Shown here one piece after another: positions 46,532 through 58,950 of a stretch of DNA of 64,000 bases (position 1 is the stretch's first letter; each line of letters starts with the position of its first letter). A model generated the notes under the pieces. That model searched no databases. It saw only the letters and a list, made by a program, of their open reading frames with translations, and was not told the DNA's origin. This DNA comes from Cephalotus follicularis (Eukaryota; Streptophyta; Magnoliopsida; Oxalidales; Cephalotaceae): NCBI GenBank assembly GCA_001972305.1, contig BDDD01002387.1, forward strand, positions 248,001 through 312,000, given 5' to 3'. A program made the translations under genes and the position numbers.

Positions 46532-47841
46532 CGTAAGACAAATATGAGACAATCTCTTCTATTTTCAAAACCCTCTGCATGGAATATTTCATCGTGGCAT
46601 TACATGGACCTAAATCCATCAAATGAAATAATCACTAACAAAGCAACATCTTCCCTGATGTTGTTCTTTCACTAAATGACACGTCTCCCACAAATTATCA
46701 ACATGTTCAAAGTCAGGCAGGACCTGAAAGCCTGTCGTTCTTCGGTATGATGACAAATTCCCAGAATCTCCCGATTTCTGGTACGACCATTCTAATAGTC
46801 ACCGACTATCAAAACAACCCCGGTGTGAGCACCAGTCACCCCCCAGATTTGTGTATTACCACGTCTATCTATCATGGCCCAAATAGCCAGTCGCTTTATC
46901 CAGTCATCGACATATGTGTCATGTTTCCCTCGTCATACTTGGCTCCGATCACAGCCTAGGGTTTGGATGAATGTCACCCCTAGTATTGCTGCGATAACTA
47001 TGAATCTATGATCGCACTGAGACTATCGGTAGACCTCCCATGGGAACCTCTCATTCCTAGTCCACCAATGTCTGATCAGGACTTTTAAGTTTGCAACGTA
47101 CATAGATAAATAGAGTCGATCACCCTCAGCCCAGGTGTGACGATCCCTTATTGCGCACTCGCCCATACATCTCAATTCAGCTCCCACAAGACCCAAAGGC
47201 AAACCTTTTGCCCGCACGTGGATAGTGCTTGGGAAGGACAAAATCAAAGTCAAGCAGTCACTACACAATACATGCCAGCCACTCAGGTCAAAGGACACAA
47301 CGCAGGCTATAGACCTACTAGTCACCATAGACTATACACTACCGAGACCATAGGAATCCTATTGACATTAGGTATTGACTATCCAAATAGTTTTCCTGTT
47401 GGTGGGTCTTTTCAGTGTCACGCTCTGTAGCATACACCTCACATTTAGCATTAGGGATAAACCCAAATGGCTATGAGATAACCATCCTCCACTGCTAACC
47501 CGAGAGCAAGATTAACGTGACAAGTCTTCGCGGTTCATCAATGGCCCAAAGAAAGTGAACCTATGACTTGGAACATTTATCACGGGGAGTAAGGATCTCA
47601 TTCTCATAACCCTCTTGGCAAAAGATCCAACCCCTTTGATGTGACAGGGCGCTATATGACATACAGTTGATTACGAATAACTATTCTATTCCTTTGGTTG
47701 GTTGGGATGAGCCACATAGCCTTGCCAATAAATAATTATGCACATGAAATATGAATGGAATTCAGAATTGTACAAATCAAGAGTGTATATATACAAACAA
47801 TGAGCCACATCGTGGCATACATGGACACCCCTAACCTAACA

Positions 47842-47857
47842 ATCTCCCACTTTTCCC
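47842..47857 (-). other. Polypurine tract of copia I
   Basis: The complement of atctcccacttttccc is a purine-rich stretch next to the start of the 3' LTR. Confidence 0.8.
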
Positions 47858-49656
47858 TATAGCCGCGACGACCGATAGCTTAAACCCATGGGACTTCGAT
47901 GTCTCTCTAGAATAGTGCTGCTCAAGGCCTTGGTCAGTGGGTCAGTTAAATTTGCCTCCGTGGTAACTCTCTCAAGGGTAATGTCTCCTCTGTCAAAGAT
48001 CTCTCTAATCAGGTGATACCGTCGTTGTATATGCTTGGAGTGATGATGAGATCGGGGTTCTTTGGCTTGTGCAACAGCCCCATTATTGTCACAGTACACC
48101 ACTACTGCACGTGCAATGGTTGGAACCACATCAAGTTCAGCAATGAGCTTTCGCATCCAAACAGCTTCCTTGGCGGCATCTGAGGCTGCAACATATTCCG
48201 CTTCCATAGTAGAGTCAGCAGTAGTTCCCTGCTTGGAACGCCTCCAGCTCACAGCACCTCCGTTTAGGGCAAAAACATATCCTGAAATGGATTTGTGATA
48301 ATCTGGATCACTGCTGAAACTGGAGTCCGTAAAGCCCTCTAATCTCAATTCACTATCTCCTCCATAGATCAAGAAGGTATCTTGAGTCCTTCTTAGGTAT
48401 TTGAGAACCCTCCTTACTACTTCCAAGTGTTTCTCACCAGGGTCAGACTGAAATCGACTAGCCATACCCAAGGCATAGATGACTTTAGGTCTATTACACA
48501 ACATGGCATACATGATGGAGCCAACAGCTGAAGCATATGGCTGCCTACTCATGCGAGCCCTCTCCTCATTTTTCTATGGAGACATCCTCTTGGAGAGGTG
48601 AATTCCCTGGCCAATCGGAAGAAGGCCCCACTTGGAATTCTCAAGGCCATACCGTTTCAGTACCTTGCAGATGTACTGGCTTTGGGAGAGTCCCATCAAC
48701 CTATTAGATCTGTCTCTATAGATCTTTATACCCAATATATAGGAAGCCTCTCCCAAATCCTTCATGGAAAAGTTCTTGGACAACCATACTTTAATGGACT
48801 GCAACATACCCACATCATTCCCTATGATTAGTATGTCATCCATGTATAGTACCAAGAATGTGATGTTTGGGCCATCCCGTTTCTGGTAGACACAAGGCTC
48901 ATCCACGTTTTTGATGAAACTGAAAGTCTTAACAGTCTCGTCAAAAAGGATGTTCCAGCTACAGGATGCTTGCTTAAGGCCGTATATCGACCTTTGGAGC
49001 TTACACACTCTCTGTGGATGCTCCTCAGATGCAAACCCCTCAGGTTGGGGCATATAAATGTCCTCTTCAAGAAAGTCGTTCAAGAAGACTGTCTTGACAT
49101 CCATTTTCCATATCTCATAATCATAATGAGCGACAATAGCAAGCAATATTCGGATGGACTGGAGCATAGAGACTGGTGAGAAAGTTTCGGTGTAGTCGAC
49201 TCCCTGTCTTTGCCTATACCCTTTTGAGACCAATCGCGCTTTATAAGTCTCTATCTTACCATCAGCGCCAATCTTCCTCTTGAAGATCCATTTTCAACCA
49301 ATAGGGTTAATACCCTCAGGTGCATCGACCAAGTTCCATACTTGGTTGGCATCCATGGAGTCCATCTCGGATTTCATGGCCTCTAGCCATGCCTTAGATT
49401 CAGTGCTCTTCATTGCCTCCTCATAGCTAACAGGCTCATCATCATCTATGTCATTGAGTTCCTCAGTTCCCTCAATGAGAAAACCATATCTCCCAGGGGG
49501 TACCGGAACTCTGCCTGATCTCCTCACTAGAGGAGCGCCTAACTGAGATCCACTCTCAGGTTGGGAATCTTCCCCAACTATGTCTGTAGAGAGTTGAACC
49601 TCTAATTCCTCCTCATCCTGTGGGATTTCAAAAGGCGATAACTCTCTCAGTTCCAC
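47858..49656 (-). pseudogene. Copia I reverse transcriptase and RNase H
   Basis: RT starts near 49440 (SYEEAMKSTESKAWLEAMKS, NQVWNLVDAPEG) and continues with KWIFKRKIGADGKIETYKAR, VSKGYRQRQGVDYTETFSPV, KMDVKTVFLNDFLEEDIYM, the catalytic LVLYMDDILIIG at about 48829-48860, and KDLGEASYILGIKI. RNase H follows (GSIMYAMLCNRP, GFTDSSFSSDPD, AEYVAASDAAKEAVWMRKL, VVYCDNNGAVAQAKEP, HIQRRYHLIREI) and ends beside the purine tract. Only stops near 48574 and 49294 interrupt it, so it is close to intact. Confidence 0.93.
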
Positions 49657-50530
49657 CTTGCTCCCACTGCTCCCTGCAAGCAGGTATTCCTTCTCTAGGA
49701 ATTTGGCAGTTCGCTAAACAAAAGTCTTTTGTTCGCTAGGATCGTAAAAGTAATATCCTATGCTCTCCTTAGGATATCCCACAAACCAGCAACAATCCAC
49801 TCGTGCCTCCAGCTTAGAAGGCTTTTGCCTCCTATCATAAGCTGGACAACCCCAAACCCTCAAATGGTTTAGGCTGGGTTTCCTCCTTTTGAAACCCTCG
49901 TAATGAGTGGAGGGGACGGATTTTGAAGAAATCCGGTTTAGGATGTACACCGTCGCATGCAGTGCATAACCCCAGAATGATATAGGAAGATCCGTGAAAG
50001 ACATCATGGACCGGACCATGTTCATCAAAGTCCGATTCCTCTGCTCGGACACACCATTATGCTGTGGTGTTCCTAGAGGTGTCCACTGAGAGAGAATTTC
50101 ATTATCCCTCAAATAACCCTAGAATTCAGCAGATAGGTATTCACCACCTCGATCCAACTAGAGGATCTTAATGGGTTTACCCATTTGCTTTTCTACTTCT
50201 AGTCTAAATTCCTTGAACCTCTCAAAGGCTTCAGACTTGTGTTTCATCAGAAACACATACCCATACCGTGACAAGCCATCAATGAAGGTAATGAAGTAGG
50301 GAAAACCTCCACTAGCATTGAAAGACATAGGTCTGCAGACGTCGGTGTGGACAAGTCCCAGTATGTCCACTGCCCTTTCTCTTACCCCGGAGAAGGGAGA
50401 TTTGGTCATCTTTCCAATTAAACATGGCTCACACAGAGGAAATGACTCCATGTCTAAAAGACCGTCCTTAACCATACGTGTTAGTCTAGCCTCTCTAGGA
50501 TGACCTAATCTACAATGCCATATGTATGAA
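49657..50530 (-). pseudogene. Copia I integrase
   Basis: From right to left: the zinc-binding region (HCRLGHPREARL, CEPCLIGKMTKSPF), the core (LVHTDVCRPMSF, FITFIDGLSRYGYVFLM, LDRGGEYLSAEF, LGTPQHNGVSEQRNRT) and the C-terminal part (YILNRISSKSVP, VWGCPAYDR, FVGYPKESIGYYFYDPSE). The catalytic Asp and Glu positions are visible. Stops occur near 50157 and 50118. Confidence 0.92.
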
Positions 50531-51000
50531 GGGTTTACATCACATAACTCTTTTTGTCTTTTAGTCTTGTTGCAGTTTGAATTGTTAAAGCCATTTGTGC
50601 ATTTGTATTTAAAACATAGATCCCATTGTCAATGTGTCTATCACATAAAAGAACATTGTTATGTATAAGTCTACAGTCATAGGCAGAAAAAGTGAGATCC
50701 ATGCCCATCTTATACAAATATGAAACAAAAACAACGTTTCTTACAAGGTTCTTGACAAAATAACAAGGATGGAGTTTAATTACATGGCCATTTCCCAAAA
50801 ACAATTCAAAAACGCATATTGCCGTGGTGTGAATCCTCGATCCATCACCTAAGCGCAAGTCCAAAACTTCAGCCTCTCTCAGCTGTCTAGCGCTTCTTAG
50901 CCCCTATAAAGAGTTACAAATATTAGTTCCATAACCTAAATCCAAAAACCAAGTTGAACTAACATTAGTAGCTAAAAAAATCTCAATCATGAAAGTACCT
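50531..51000 (-). pseudogene. Copia I protease region
   Basis: The segment around 50930-50985 gives a protease start of copia type whose active-site Asp-Thr/Ser-Gly has become unclear (STWFLDLGYGTNIC). LRLGDGSRIHTTAICVFEL, the CYFVKNLVRNVVFVS repeat typical of the family and the pre-integrase linker (IDNGIYVLN) follow. One stop is near 50905. Likely inactive. Confidence 0.8.
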
Positions 51001-51897
51001 GACCCTAAGGCACCTCCTGACTTGGACTTTTGGAACTCACTGCACTGTGATCTCCAATGTCCGTGCATTCCACAACAAAAGCAGCAGTCATCATCCTGTA
51101 GCTGCCGGATAGTATCAAGGACGGAACCCCAACAGCTGGCCTTGCCAGCGCAACTGCTTTTCTCCCTTTCTTCTTCTTCCCTTTAGGTTTCACGGGGCCT
51201 TGCCCTTGGAAGTGGATCCTTTCGATCCACTCCCTATTGGATATGTCTGGGAAGAAGTAGAAGGAAGAAACATCACATTCGACTTGGACCTCCCATGGTC
51301 CATGTCGACTACGATTGTACGAAGCATTTCCACAAGTTCAGGCAGATTAGTATCCACCTTGTTCATGTGAAAATTTGTGATGAACTAGGAGTATGATCGA
51401 CGGAGAGATGAAAGCACCTAGTCAATGTAGAAATCATTGTCCATGGTGAGATTTAATTGAGCCAGCTGCTGAACAAGATCAATCATCTTCAATCCATGTG
51501 TGTGGACTAAAGATCCCTCGGCCATCTTCATGCAGAAGAGCTGACGGGACAAGTTAAACAGCTCTGTCCTCGACCGAGATCCATACAACTCCTGAAGACG
51601 GAGAAGTATAGCTCCTAGGTTATCAAGCTTCTCGTGATGTCTTTGTAATTTCGAGACCATACCCGAAATCGCTAGGCAACGAGCTTGCTTGTCCTCATTT
51701 AACCATTTGGCCCTCTTGGCCTCAAGCTCATCCGACTGGTTGGCTCCCAGTTTACGGGGGCTCTCAGTCATGACATGAGCAAGCTTCATGCTCGTGAGTG
51801 CTAAGCGTAGATTACGCTGCCAATCCAAGAAGTTAGGACCCGTAAGCTTGTTTGTTTCAAGAACGGGTCAAAGTGCTGTGTCAACTGACATTGTCAT
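51001..51897 (-). pseudogene. Copia I gag
   Basis: Probable start at 51897 (MTMSVDTAL). A stop follows soon, then LDWQRNLRLALTSMKLAHVM, RCLAISGMVSKLQRHHEKL, LQELYGSRSRTELFNLSRQL, MIDLVQQLAQLNLTMDNDF, a stop near 51418 and NLPELVEMLRTIVVDMD. A lysine-rich part with a degenerate knuckle ends it. This is the copia gag domain of the UBN2 type. At least three stops and one frame change. Confidence 0.87.
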
Positions 51898-53215
51898 AGA
51901 ATATGGTGATAACTAGCAACCTATAACAGAGGAAACAAGAGAGAGATTAATTAGAAAATCATTCCATTTATATTATTACCATAATACTTGGTCTTTTGTA
52001 ATTATGGCTCCTCCCACTATTCTAATCGTATCCCACACCCCCATGTGAAATTCAGGAAGCCTCTCGCTTCCTAATGGGGATCGAAATCTATCCAGAATAC
52101 TATAGTCTTGATTGTCACCGTGCAAACCATAATAACTGATTAGGTAGGTATGTATACCAATTTACATTAGGACCTCTCACCCAAAATGTAAGATTCGATA
52201 CAAGATTCGGCCTCCCAGCCCATATGATCCTGGTATAAGTCAAACCCATAATCCTCAAAGAAATTAAATTTTTTTGAATCACCCACACGTATCGATGTCC
52301 TGATACCAAAACAAAGTCATTTACTTTCAGTGTACCTCACACTAAAATTGAACAGAAATGGTCATACATGGGACCTCTGCTGTCACAGTGCCATCGCCAA
52401 TATGTCCACACCATTCAACAATGATTGTGGAAGGCCAACGACAAGGTAGCCATATGCCCCACCGCTTATGGACTTATTATTTACAAGTTGGAGGGATTTG
52501 GTCTCATCAATTTTAACAAATTACTAAAGCCGTTTTAAATTAATTTTAATCTTCCAATCCATTTGGACGGCTTAACATGCTTGGATGTGTTTGGATTGTT
52601 AAAGGAAAACATCCATCTCATGCACCCTAAAAGTGGCCTGACTTGGGACTAAAGCTATTAGTGATCACGTGAGCCAACGTGACCACTAGGTCTCCCAAGT
52701 GTACTAATTTAATTCAACTCTATTACAATTGCTACAACGCATACATGGCCTTCAACTGGTCTTGTAATCTTCTTGATCTTCTATTCAATCTCCATTGGTC
52801 TCCTTTCTTCAAATTACAACCATAGTACATTTAAATGAAAAGAAATACAATTGAGGGAGAAGAGAATTCTACTATAAGAAAAAGAACAGGAAAATAATAC
52901 AGTGCACGCAGACAGCCTTATTACAGACCGATTGAATTCCATAAATGTAATAAAGCAATTAAATTATCCACACAAGGAAAACACAAAGCTAGGCCGAGTC
53001 CCAAGCCTACTAGCACGCATAAGAAATTCAAAAATATAACCGATCTATAATTGAATAAACACGTAACAATTTGGCGTTCAATAGTTGGTTGATTTCATTA
53101 GTGCGACCAATAAGCAACTCCCACTAGACGTAGGGATGCAACAAATCAGCCAAAGCACATCTGCAATCTCCAATCCACCAAACATAAAATTGAGGTCTAA
53201 TTGAAGTCAATTAGG
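51898..53215 (-). other. Leader of copia I between primer site and gag
   Basis: About 1.3 kb without a convincing reading frame on either strand. It lies between the primer site and gag and would be the untranslated leader, where packaging signals are expected. No repeat, no second element and no RNA gene was recognised. Confidence 0.6.
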
Positions 53216-53218
53216 TGT

Positions 53219-53229
53219 CTCTGATACCA
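53219..53229 (-). other. Primer binding site of copia I
   Basis: On the minus strand TGGTATCAGAG follows the LTR end after a short gap, matching the 3' end of initiator Met tRNA. Confidence 0.88.
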
Positions 53230-53231
53230 CT

Positions 53232-55669
53232 TGTTGGGAACAGGCTCAAGCGCAGCGAAAAAATGACATACAATCCGGACATAAGGGTTTAGGGCCGATT
53301 AATTTTAAATTTCATCCAATTGATTAATCCCCAAGCAATGGGATGCCCTAATCTAAGTTTGAAATGATAGGGTTGCCATAAACCCTAGAAATGGACTCTA
53401 AGAGGAGGCTCACAAGGAAACACACAAACCCTAGCCAAGAGTCCAATCAACCCGAACCCAAACATCCCTAACCCTAAGGGATGACAAGCAAACCACCAAG
53501 AGGGAAAGGGGTTCGGCTAGGGTTCTCTAACCCAAACTACAACCCGCTGCCACAGCCACAAGAACAAGAAGAGAAGCGATTCTTACCAAGGTGAAGACTC
53601 CTTCCTTCAAGTCAAGCTCCCTCTACCCTTTGAATCTAAAAAGTCCAAGCTCCTCCTTAAGCCACGGATAAGGAAGATCAAGGATGCAAGCCAAGTGTTT
53701 ATCCCATACTAAATCACTCTAGGTAAAGATAAGATGCAGTGTACAAGTTATCTCCATGTATAATGAACTTTGAGTGGTGAAAGGAGCATTGAAAATAGAT
53801 GCAAAACGAACCAGACATTTTAGGCGTCAATGGGTAGGCGATGGCGTCGACGCGTACGATAGTATCAGAAAGAAGAGAGATGGCAGTGAAGAAGAGAGAG
53901 AGAGAAAAGGTAAAGTGTGTTGCGTAAGCTTTGACCTCTTGACATTTAGCTATTTATAGTTTTTGACTTCTCTCTCCACTCTATCCCAAAAAGTCACACC
54001 AACTTCTCTCAAGTCTGGTGAGATGCCGTGTGTCATCCAGGATGGCGTCAACGCCATGCGTCTCATCCTATCTTAGCGTCAATGCCAACGAGAAGATGAA
54101 ACATGCGCGTAGTCTCTTTTTGTCTTAGCGTCAACTCATATACATCATAGCGCCAACGCTTAAGTCACTGGTTTTCGAAGCGTCAACGCATTGCTCTCCA
54201 TAGCGTTAACGTCCAGGGACTCAATCTTGTTTTGGCATTGACGGATGCTTTTCATGGCGTCGACGTTTAAGCTACTGGTTTTCATTGCGTCAATGCATGC
54301 TCTTCATGACGTTAACGCCCAATGACTCAACTGGACATGGTGTCGATGCATGCTCTCTATGGCGTCGATGCCTAAGACAAAGATGAGACAATCTATTTTA
54401 TTTTCAAAACCCTATGCATGGACTATTTCATCATGGTATTGCATGGACCTAAATCCATCAAATGAAATACTCACTAGCAAAGTAACATCTTCCCTGATGT
54501 TGTCCTTTCACCAAGACATGTGTCCCACCACATATCAACCTGTTCAAAGTTAGGCAAGACCCGAAAGCCTGTCATTCTTCGGTATGATGATAGATTCCCA
54601 GAACATCCCGTTTCTGGTACGACCATTCTAATGGTCACCGACTATCAAAACAGCCCTTGTGTGAGCACCAGTCACCCCCTGGATTCGTGTATTACCTCTA
54701 TCTATCATGGTCCGAATAGCCAATCACTTTATCTAGTCATCGTCATATGTGTCATGTTTTCTTCATCATACTTGGCTTCGATCACAGCCTATGGTTTGGA
54801 TGAATGTCACCCATAATATTATTGCGATAACTATGAATCTATGATTGCACTGAGACAATCGGTAGACCTCCCACAGGAACCTCTCGTTCCTAGTCCACCT
54901 ATGCCTGATCAGGACTTTTAAGTCTACAACGTACATAGATAAATAGAGCCAGTTACCCTCAGCCCGGGTGTGACAATCCCTTATTGCGCACTTGCCCATA
55001 CATCTCAATGCTGCTCCCACAAGGCCCGACCCTTTTGCCAGCAAGTGGCTAGTGCTGGGGAAGGCAGAAATCAAAGTCAAGCAGTCACTACACGATGCAT
55101 GCCAGCCGTTCAGGTCAAAGGAGACAATTCATGCTATAGACCTACTAGTCACCGTAGACTATACACTACCGAGACCGTAGGAATTCTATTGACATTGGGT
55201 ATTGACTATCCAAATAGGTTTCCTATTGGTGGGTCTGTTCAGTTTCACTCTCTCTAGCATACACCTCACATTTATTTTTAGGGATAATCCCAAATGGCTA
55301 CGAGTTAACCATCCTCCACTGGTAACCCGGGAGCAATCTTAACGTGACAAGTCTTCGCGGTTCCTCAATGGCCCAAAGAAAGTGAACCTATGACTTGGAA
55401 CATTTGTCACGGGGAGGAAAGATCTCATTCTCATAGCCCTCTTGGCACGAGATCCAACCCCTTTGATGTGATAGGGCGCTATATGACATACAGTTAATTA
55501 CGAATAACTATTCTGTTCCTTTTGGTTGGTTGGGATGAGGCACATAGCCTTGCCAATAAATAAATATGCAAATCAAATATGAATGTAATTCAGAATTATA
55601 TAAATCAAGAATGTATATATACAAACAACGAGCCATATTGTAGCATACAGGGACACCCCTAACCTAACA
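53232..55669 (-). repeat. Copia I 5' LTR (right copy)
   Basis: It matches the left LTR over its length except a loss of about 95 bases near 53365. TATA box CTATAAATAG at 53950-53959. The GTCAACGC array runs from 54046 to about 54370 with steps 31, 52, 22, 30 and 23 at its start, the same as the left copy. It ends at the gag sequence of element H. Confidence 0.93.
54046..54370. repeat. GCGTCAACGC array in the right LTR of copia I
   Basis: First sites at 54046, 54077, 54129, 54151, 54181 and 54204. The spacing is that of the left LTR, while individual sites differ by single changes (for example tgttaacg, catcgatg). Confidence 0.88.
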
Positions 55670-56750
55670 AGGATTGCCTTATCTGACCAGAAAAACTAGG
55701 TGGACTACCGACACTCTGAGGTGAGCCACCCTGACTAGGACTACTATTTTCAGATCTCTGGGACTTGTTACTGCTCCTATAACTCCTCCCCGACTGCCAT
55801 CCTGAAGAAGCAGGTCTACTAAAACCAGTTTGAATCCGTAAATTACGTAGCTCTTCTGATACAACCTCAATATCTCTGGCTCTGCTAGCCAACTCAAAGA
55901 AGGATCTCAGTCTAAACGGTATCAGCCTCTGTAAGATATCTGGTCTAAGCCCACCAAGAAACTTCTTACCCTTCCTTGCTTCTGTGCCAACCATATGAGA
56001 AGCTATCCTTGAAAATTCAATAAATTTAGCCTCGTACTGGGCTACAAACATGTTACCTTGGGTTAAGCCAAGAAATTCAGCCTCCCTCTTATCAACTTCG
56101 GCCTCAGAATAATACTTCTCATTCAACTCTGTTCTAAACATATCCCATGAATTGGGTATCCCCGATTCATCCCAAGAGGCAGCAACCATTCTCCACCAAT
56201 GTTCTACTTCGCCTTGTAGCATACAAGTGGCGAACATAACTTTCTCAGAGTCTGAACATCTCAAGACTCAGAATATTTTCTCTATTTGCATCAGCCATCT
56301 CTCAACAGTAACATCCTCAGGTTCCCCCATAAAAGCTGGAAGATTTAACTTCAAAAACCTGATTAAAGGATCCTCCATGAGTGTACGTATATCAACTGAT
56401 CTCCTTGTTGTTTCGGCACGGCTAGTGGGCCTTACAATTGGGGTTTGCTCCGGTGCCTCTACTGCACGCCTAACTGGCCTTGCAACTGGGGTTTGCTCAA
56501 CTGTAGCTGCTTGCCGCTGCATAAATTCATTCATTTGGTTCATCATGTCATACATCTTCCTCATAAAATATCTGGGTTCTCCTTGGCTAGGTGCGACAAA
56601 TTCTGCTTCTTGGCTCACATTCTGTTCCTCTTGTTCTTCAACATATCTACTGGTTCGGGTACATCTAGTCGACGGCCCTGCCTTAGCTCTTCCTGCAGCT
56701 CCTCTTTGATGACCATCCATGTCTACCCTGTATATGAGACAAAAGGTCAA
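55670..56750 (-). pseudogene. Element H gag, N-terminal and central part
   Basis: Probable start at 56720 (MDGHQRGAAGRAKAG; element E gag starts MDGRRW). The gag domain reads DPLIRFLKLNLPAFMGEPED, VERWLMQIEKIF, a single in-frame stop near 56265, VMFATCMLQGEVEHWWRMV, FLGLTQGNMFVAQYEAKFIE, FLGGLRPDI and a serine-rich tail. It is cut at 55670 by copia element I and continues at 45297. Family: gypsy chromovirus gag. Confidence 0.92.
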
Positions 56751-56899
56751 CTATCCAGTTTTTATAACCATAATTCCAAAAACAAATACAACAACCAACA
56801 AACTCATCAATATCACTCAATTCCACTAGCAACAATCTTATCCATATCACTTAATTCTAATAGCCAAGGATCCTATCCTGGCACAGCCAACACAGCGTG

Positions 56900-56911
56900 G
56901 CTCTGATACCA
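56900..56911 (-). other. Primer binding site of element H (initiator Met tRNA)
   Basis: The complement of gctctgatacca lies eight bases inside the end of LTR H. Confidence 0.9.
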
Positions 56912-57318
56912 CATAAACTGTCACGCTCTGAACCCAAGGAAGACCCAAGGCCTGACACGTGGTAGGCTCGTACCATCCATCCATCAAACACGTAGCACAA
57001 TACTCCAAATATTGCTACAAATTAAAACTTTAATATACAACATGCATGCGAAAGAAAAATCATTCAATAAATGAACCCAACCATAACCATGACATCAACA
57101 CATATATATTAAACGCTATCACAAGCCGGCAGGTCAATAGCTAAAATATAAAATGTCTCTTGTACATCAAGCCTTTTTGTACAAGGTAGGTCAAACCATA
57201 ATTCTTATGCAGGCCCACTCTCACATAAGGTTGAGTACAACAATCTCAGTCGCTGACCAAGATCTTCCTGAGAAGTTCATCCGTCTTGATCTGCCTCACG
57301 TCGATACATCACCTATAC

Positions 57319-57343
57319 CTGACCCATTATAAGAATGGGTCAG
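57319..57343. other. Conserved inverted repeat CTGACCCATT...AATGGGTCAG in LTR H
   Basis: Exact ten-base arms with a five-base loop; the same arms as in LTRs A and D. Confidence 0.75.
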
Positions 57344-58204
57344 CAACCCATGGCTGTGTAGGCTATACTATATGCTATGAAATGCAGCAGTTATACAGAT
57401 ATATATATGCATGACATGTGACATGCATGAATGGAAATTGTGGACAACGTCAGTATACCAACCATCCCTAACCAGAGGTATACTTGGCTAATCCTAAATC
57501 ACATCAAAGGCCATAGTCCTGCATACACTCCATAAAACAATCCATAACCATCCATGGGGACAATCAATCCATAGGGTCAAGTACTCCTCTACCTCTCTGG
57601 CCCGAGATAGTACCCCTACCGTCTATACACCCTCTATGCCATAGCCGTGTGGAGCATAGGATAACACCAGTCACATAATCCATACCATACCATAATACTA
57701 GTCTCGAAGGTACTAGCCCATAATAGAGATATGTGCGATTTATGCCATAAACGTACCATATCCATGCCATACCATATCCATCCACAATGCGGTGATCCCC
57801 GTAGGTTCACCCCAAAATGGAGGATTACCATATCCATAATATGTGGCCTTGATAAGCATAAACATGTGTGATTTTAATGATTTATTTATTATACTTTTAT
57901 GTTTGGAATAGACTACTGTGGTGGTGTTTATGTGATTTTCAGTTATTATTTCATTATTGCGGAATAAGAGAAAATGGAGCTAAAACGCTAATTTTTGAGT
58001 TAAAGTAGTTTAAAGTCAATGATCGGTTAAAGAATGCACCCACTTAAGCAAGAGAAGTCGAAATTTAAAGCTCAAAAGATATTGAATATTGGACTCTTTT
58101 TATTCATAAAATTATTTGGAGCACTTTTAGTTCTTGGGCCGATTTATTCTGAAGATCCGATGAAGAGATATTGCAAGAAAACAAATGTTGAAGCATTTGA
58201 AGCT

Positions 58205-58500
58205 ATGTGCCACGTGTCACCCCGCAACACGCCCAACATTCTTCACACGCCATCTACCATGCAATGCATCAGCCGGCCTTGCATCTCTCACATGCCGCCC
58301 CACATGCAGAGCCCAATATGCAGCCTGCCAATCAACACATGCAACAACGCATGCGTCAACATGCCCATAAAGCCCAGCATCTCTCGCATCAAAGCTTCAT
58401 ACACGCCAACATGAAAGTCACGCACAAGATGGCCATAAAATCTGCCAATCAACACATGCATTCATCCAGCCCACTTACGCATCAACAGCCCATGCAATCA
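58205..58500. repeat. CATGC-rich array in solo LTR G
   Basis: Words catgc, gcatc and aacacatgc recur, for example at 58291, 58303, 58338, 58350 and 58360, with irregular 10-21 base steps. It ends roughly 90 bases upstream of the TA run, the same relation as the arrays of E, F, I and J to their TATA boxes. Confidence 0.6.
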
Positions 58501-58950
58501 ATCAATTCAATGCCCATATGAGGCCATGCAACCAACATCCACGAATCAGACCACGTTTTTAATTGAATTAGTTTTCTTTAGTCGACTGATATATATATAT
58601 GGCATAAGGCGACAATAGAGTGAAACGCACTCGAGAAAAGAGACGGCAGTAGAGGAGGAGCAACTGGTTTTTAATGACAAATCTTTTGAAGAAAATTGTT
58701 GTTATCATTGTCATCATGTCCGGTTAAGTATTTTAATCCCTAGATGTATATGAACTCATGTTATATATATTTTTCAGTTTTTGTTTCAAGTTTAATTGCA
58801 TGTTTATGAGACACTTTTTCTTGTTAATGTAGTGACAACATTGATGAGAAGAATTTTTAATATATAAAATCTGTTTTGATGATTTATTGTTAGTAGCTTT
58901 ATTTCATCTATATCATGCAATATTTTTTTATGTGATTGAACCAATGACAG

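Larger units (their letters stand above)
45298..47841 (-). repeat. Copia I 3' LTR (left copy)
   Basis: Minus-strand start TGTTAGGTTAGGGG at 47841 and end GTTCCCAATA at 45298 (the other copy ends GTTCCCAACA). It contains about 95 bases near 45420-45515 that the right copy lacks. A GA run is at 46038-46065. TATA box CTATAAATAG at 46112-46121. Confidence 0.93.
45298..55669 (-). mobile_element. Copia element I, full length, inserted in gag of H
   Basis: 10.4 kb with LTRs at 45298-47841 and 53232-55669, primer site 53219-53229 (complement ctctgatacca) and a purine tract beside the left LTR. The order on the minus strand is gag, protease, integrase, RT, RNase H, which defines Ty1/copia. Only a handful of stops interrupt the frames. 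The expected duplications read tgtat and aggat (three of five agree), so they have decayed or the boundary is a base off. The lineage within copia is not assigned. Confidence 0.92.

Noticed and set aside
58034..58521. Frames of 104-126 residues in solo LTR G
   Set aside because: They read a CATGC-rich array in two frames inside a solo LTR with clear ends and target duplication.
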